Part shown: in pieces, positions 62,689 to 64,000 of the stretch
How the letters are laid out: every line of letters starts with the position of its first letter
How positions within the stretch are numbered: position 1 is the stretch's first letter
Source: Thermoguttaceae bacterium
GTDB taxonomy: Bacteria > Planctomycetota > Planctomycetia > Pirellulales > Thermoguttaceae
DNA length: 64,000 bases
Direction of reading: 5' to 3'
Assembly: GCA_017939795.1 (NCBI GenBank)
Contig: JAGBAA010000062.1
Span: forward strand, 23,406-87,405
Program-made: the position numbers and the translations under genes
Notes under the pieces: model-generated
Told to the model about the DNA's origin: nothing
Database searches by the model: none
What the model saw: only the letters and a program-made list of their open reading frames with translations

Positions 62689-64000
62689 TTATTTCCCTGG
62701 AGCTGGATCTGCCAGAACTATGCGGAAGCCCAGGTAGTAGCTCCAACCGCCCGGTCCGTTGTAGTACCGGCCCGCGGAGCGGCAGAACTCGGCGTTGTGG
62801 CTCCAGCCGCCGCCGCGGTAGACTCGGCGCGAGCCGCTATCAGGGCCTGTCGGGTCGCTCGTTGGCGACTCAGTGTAGTAATCTTTTCCGTACCAGTCCG
62901 AACACCACTCCCAAACATTCCCGTGCATGTCGTAAAGATTCCATTTGTTCGGCTGCTTCTGACGTACCGGGTGAGTTTTACGTCCGCTGTTTTTGTCGTA
63001 CCAAGCCATCGCGTCAAGGTCCCCAGCATACGCCCCAGTCGTACCTGCTCGGCACGCATACTCCCACTGCGCCTCCGTTGGGAGACTCACCGTCAGGCCA
63101 AGTTTGCTCGATAGTTTCTTGCAAAATGAATCGCAGTCGGTCCAACTGACATTCTCCACCGGGTTCTGATCGCCCTTGACATTGCTCGGATTATTGCCCA
63201 TCACGCTCTGCCACATCGCCTGCGTGACCTGCGTTTCGAGCATCCAAAACCCATTCGTGAGCGTCACGCTATGCTGTTTTTCATTATCGTACCGGCCCGG
63301 TTCATCTTCCGGACTCCCCATCGTAAACGTACCCGGCGGACACCACCGGAAAGCGTACTTGATACCGTTGACGGTCTTCACCATACGCTCGCCGGCCTTA
63401 AGGGTCGGCGGGATGGCGTCGAGCTGTTGCTGGATGAAGTCGCGGAACTGGAGATAATGCGGATTTTTGGGGTCGAGGGCGAGAAGTTCGTCCACGTACT
63501 TTTTCGCAAGCGGGAAATCCTCGTCGGCGTACGCTTTTCTCGCAGAATCCACAAGGCGTTTCTTCTTTTCCGCAAGCTCTTTTTCCGCACGCTTGCGCTC
63601 TTCCTCGCGCTTCTGTTCTGCCGTCTTCAGAATGTCCGCGAACGGATCGGACGGCTCGGAAATCGGAGCAGGCGGTGGCGTCTGCGAGGTTTTCTGCTGC
63701 GTCAGGGCGTTCACGAACTCCGTGCAGGTGGAGAATCTGCCGGTCCGCGGTTTCGCGAGGGAGCGTAGGAGGGCGGAGTTGACCGTTTCGGGCTGATCGG
63801 GGAGCGGAAGAGGCGGAATATTGGAGATGCAGTTCATCAAAATCATCGGGTCGTCCGCACAGAACGGAAGCCGGCCGGCGAGCATCTCGTACGCCATCGT
63901 GCCGAGCGAGTACTGGTCCGAGTGCGCGTCCTGGTACTCGCCGCGAAACTGTTCGGGACTCATGTACGGCATCGTGCCGCTCGTGCCCATCCGGACCTGC
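62689..64000 (-). CDS. Ser/Thr protein kinase fused to an FGE/SUMF1-like domain, 5' end cut by window edge
   Basis: The frame is open to the window edge, so the kinase N-terminal lobe is missing. The visible part (437 codons including stop) starts at the activation loop with GTSGTMPYMSPEQ and has the F-helix line SDQYSLGTMAYEMLAGRLPF. A Pro-rich linker and a Lys/Glu/Arg-rich coiled coil (KREEERKRAEKELAEKKKR) follow. The last 240 residues are a sulfatase-modifying-factor-like domain: FTMGSPEDEPGRYDNEKQHSVTL, VENVSWTDCDSFC, LPTEAQWEYACRAGT, DMHGNVWEWCSDWYG and YRGGGWSHNAEFCRSAGRY. The domain has only one Cys in the place of the catalytic Cys pair of true FGE, so it is unlikely to make formylglycine. 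Ligand-binding or sensing is inferred. Confidence 0.9.
   Translation of the reverse strand, partial: QVRMGTSGTMPYMSPEQFRGEYQDAHSDQYSLGTMAYEMLAGRLPFCADDPMILMNCISNIPPLPLPDQPETVNSALLRSLAKPRTGRFSTCTEFVNALTQQKTSQTPPPAPISEPSDPFADILKTAEQKREEERKRAEKELAEKKKRLVDSARKAYADEDFPLAKKYVDELLALDPKNPHYLQFRDFIQQQLDAIPPTLKAGERMVKTVNGIKYAFRWCPPGTFTMGSPEDEPGRYDNEKQHSVTLTNGFWMLETQVTQAMWQSVMGNNPSNVKGDQNPVENVSWTDCDSFCKKLSSKLGLTVSLPTEAQWEYACRAGTTGAYAGDLDAMAWYDKNSGRKTHPVRQKQPNKWNLYDMHGNVWEWCSDWYGKDYYTESPTSDPTGPDSGSRRVYRGGGWSHNAEFCRSAGRYYNGPGGWSYYLGFRIVLADPAPGK

Overview
The window reads as about 64 kb of chromosome from a planctomycete-like bacterium, most likely Planctomycetota or a close PVC relative. The evidence is a PEP-CTERM giant protein with autotransporter-type repeats, a DUF6268-type beta-barrel, two proteins with DUF1559-like C-termini, an exported seven-repeat FG-GAP protein, a protein kinase fused to a formylglycine-generating-enzyme (FGE)-like domain, a kinase-like LRR/pseudokinase neighbourhood, PPi-dependent phosphofructokinase and Tat-exported enzymes. 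Lineage is inferred from protein families only; there is no rRNA and I found no tRNA.

Layout. 1-479: 3'-cut gene for a membrane-anchored coiled-coil protein (minus). 899-20392: eight co-directional genes forming the most unusual locus: a 2261-aa zinc-ribbon/TM/Ig-repeat protein, an SrfC-like dynamin-type P-loop protein, an SrfB-like Hsp70/actin-fold ATPase, a 416-aa protein whose C-terminus resembles GrpE, a YbaB/EbfC-like protein, a zinc-ribbon/Gln-repeat/PQQ-propeller protein, a MoxR AAA+ ATPase with a natural Walker B Glu-to-Gln change, and a DUF58 protein with an altered MIDAS. 20611-24718: core metabolism (pfp, pyk, ribF). 24850-29047 (minus): LRR membrane protein, accA, a pseudokinase and truA. 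29531-36572 (minus): tripartite heavy-metal RND efflux operon with a His-rich adaptor and a small Cys/His-rich membrane protein. 37054-40143: gltX and gnd.

40144 to about 44930 is visibly AT-richer accessory DNA: a PD-(D/E)XK-like nuclease fused to a DUF2075 helicase (probable defence gene), small membrane proteins and a junction between two truncated ORFs. 45297-47747: Tat-exported polysaccharide pyruvyl transferase-like protein and a DUF1559-like membrane protein, followed by a MITE-like inverted repeat. 48024-49810: epmB and efp in divergent orientation. 49973-64000: mainly cell-envelope and exported proteins (beta-barrel with an apparent frameshift, second DUF1559-like protein, 1291-aa PEP-CTERM repeat protein, FG-GAP protein, GH43 glycosidase, STN-like exported protein), then nudC, a hairpin cluster and a 5'-cut kinase-FGE fusion.

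How the genes may work together. The 899-20392 cluster combines a cytoplasmic chaperone/GTPase pair (SrfB/SrfC), a putative exchange factor, a DNA-binding-like protein, a MoxR/DUF58 pair of the kind that assembles or remodels protein complexes, and two large proteins with zinc ribbons, one of which crosses the membrane. The simplest reading is one multi-protein envelope-associated machine. This is inference; I know of no described system with this full composition.
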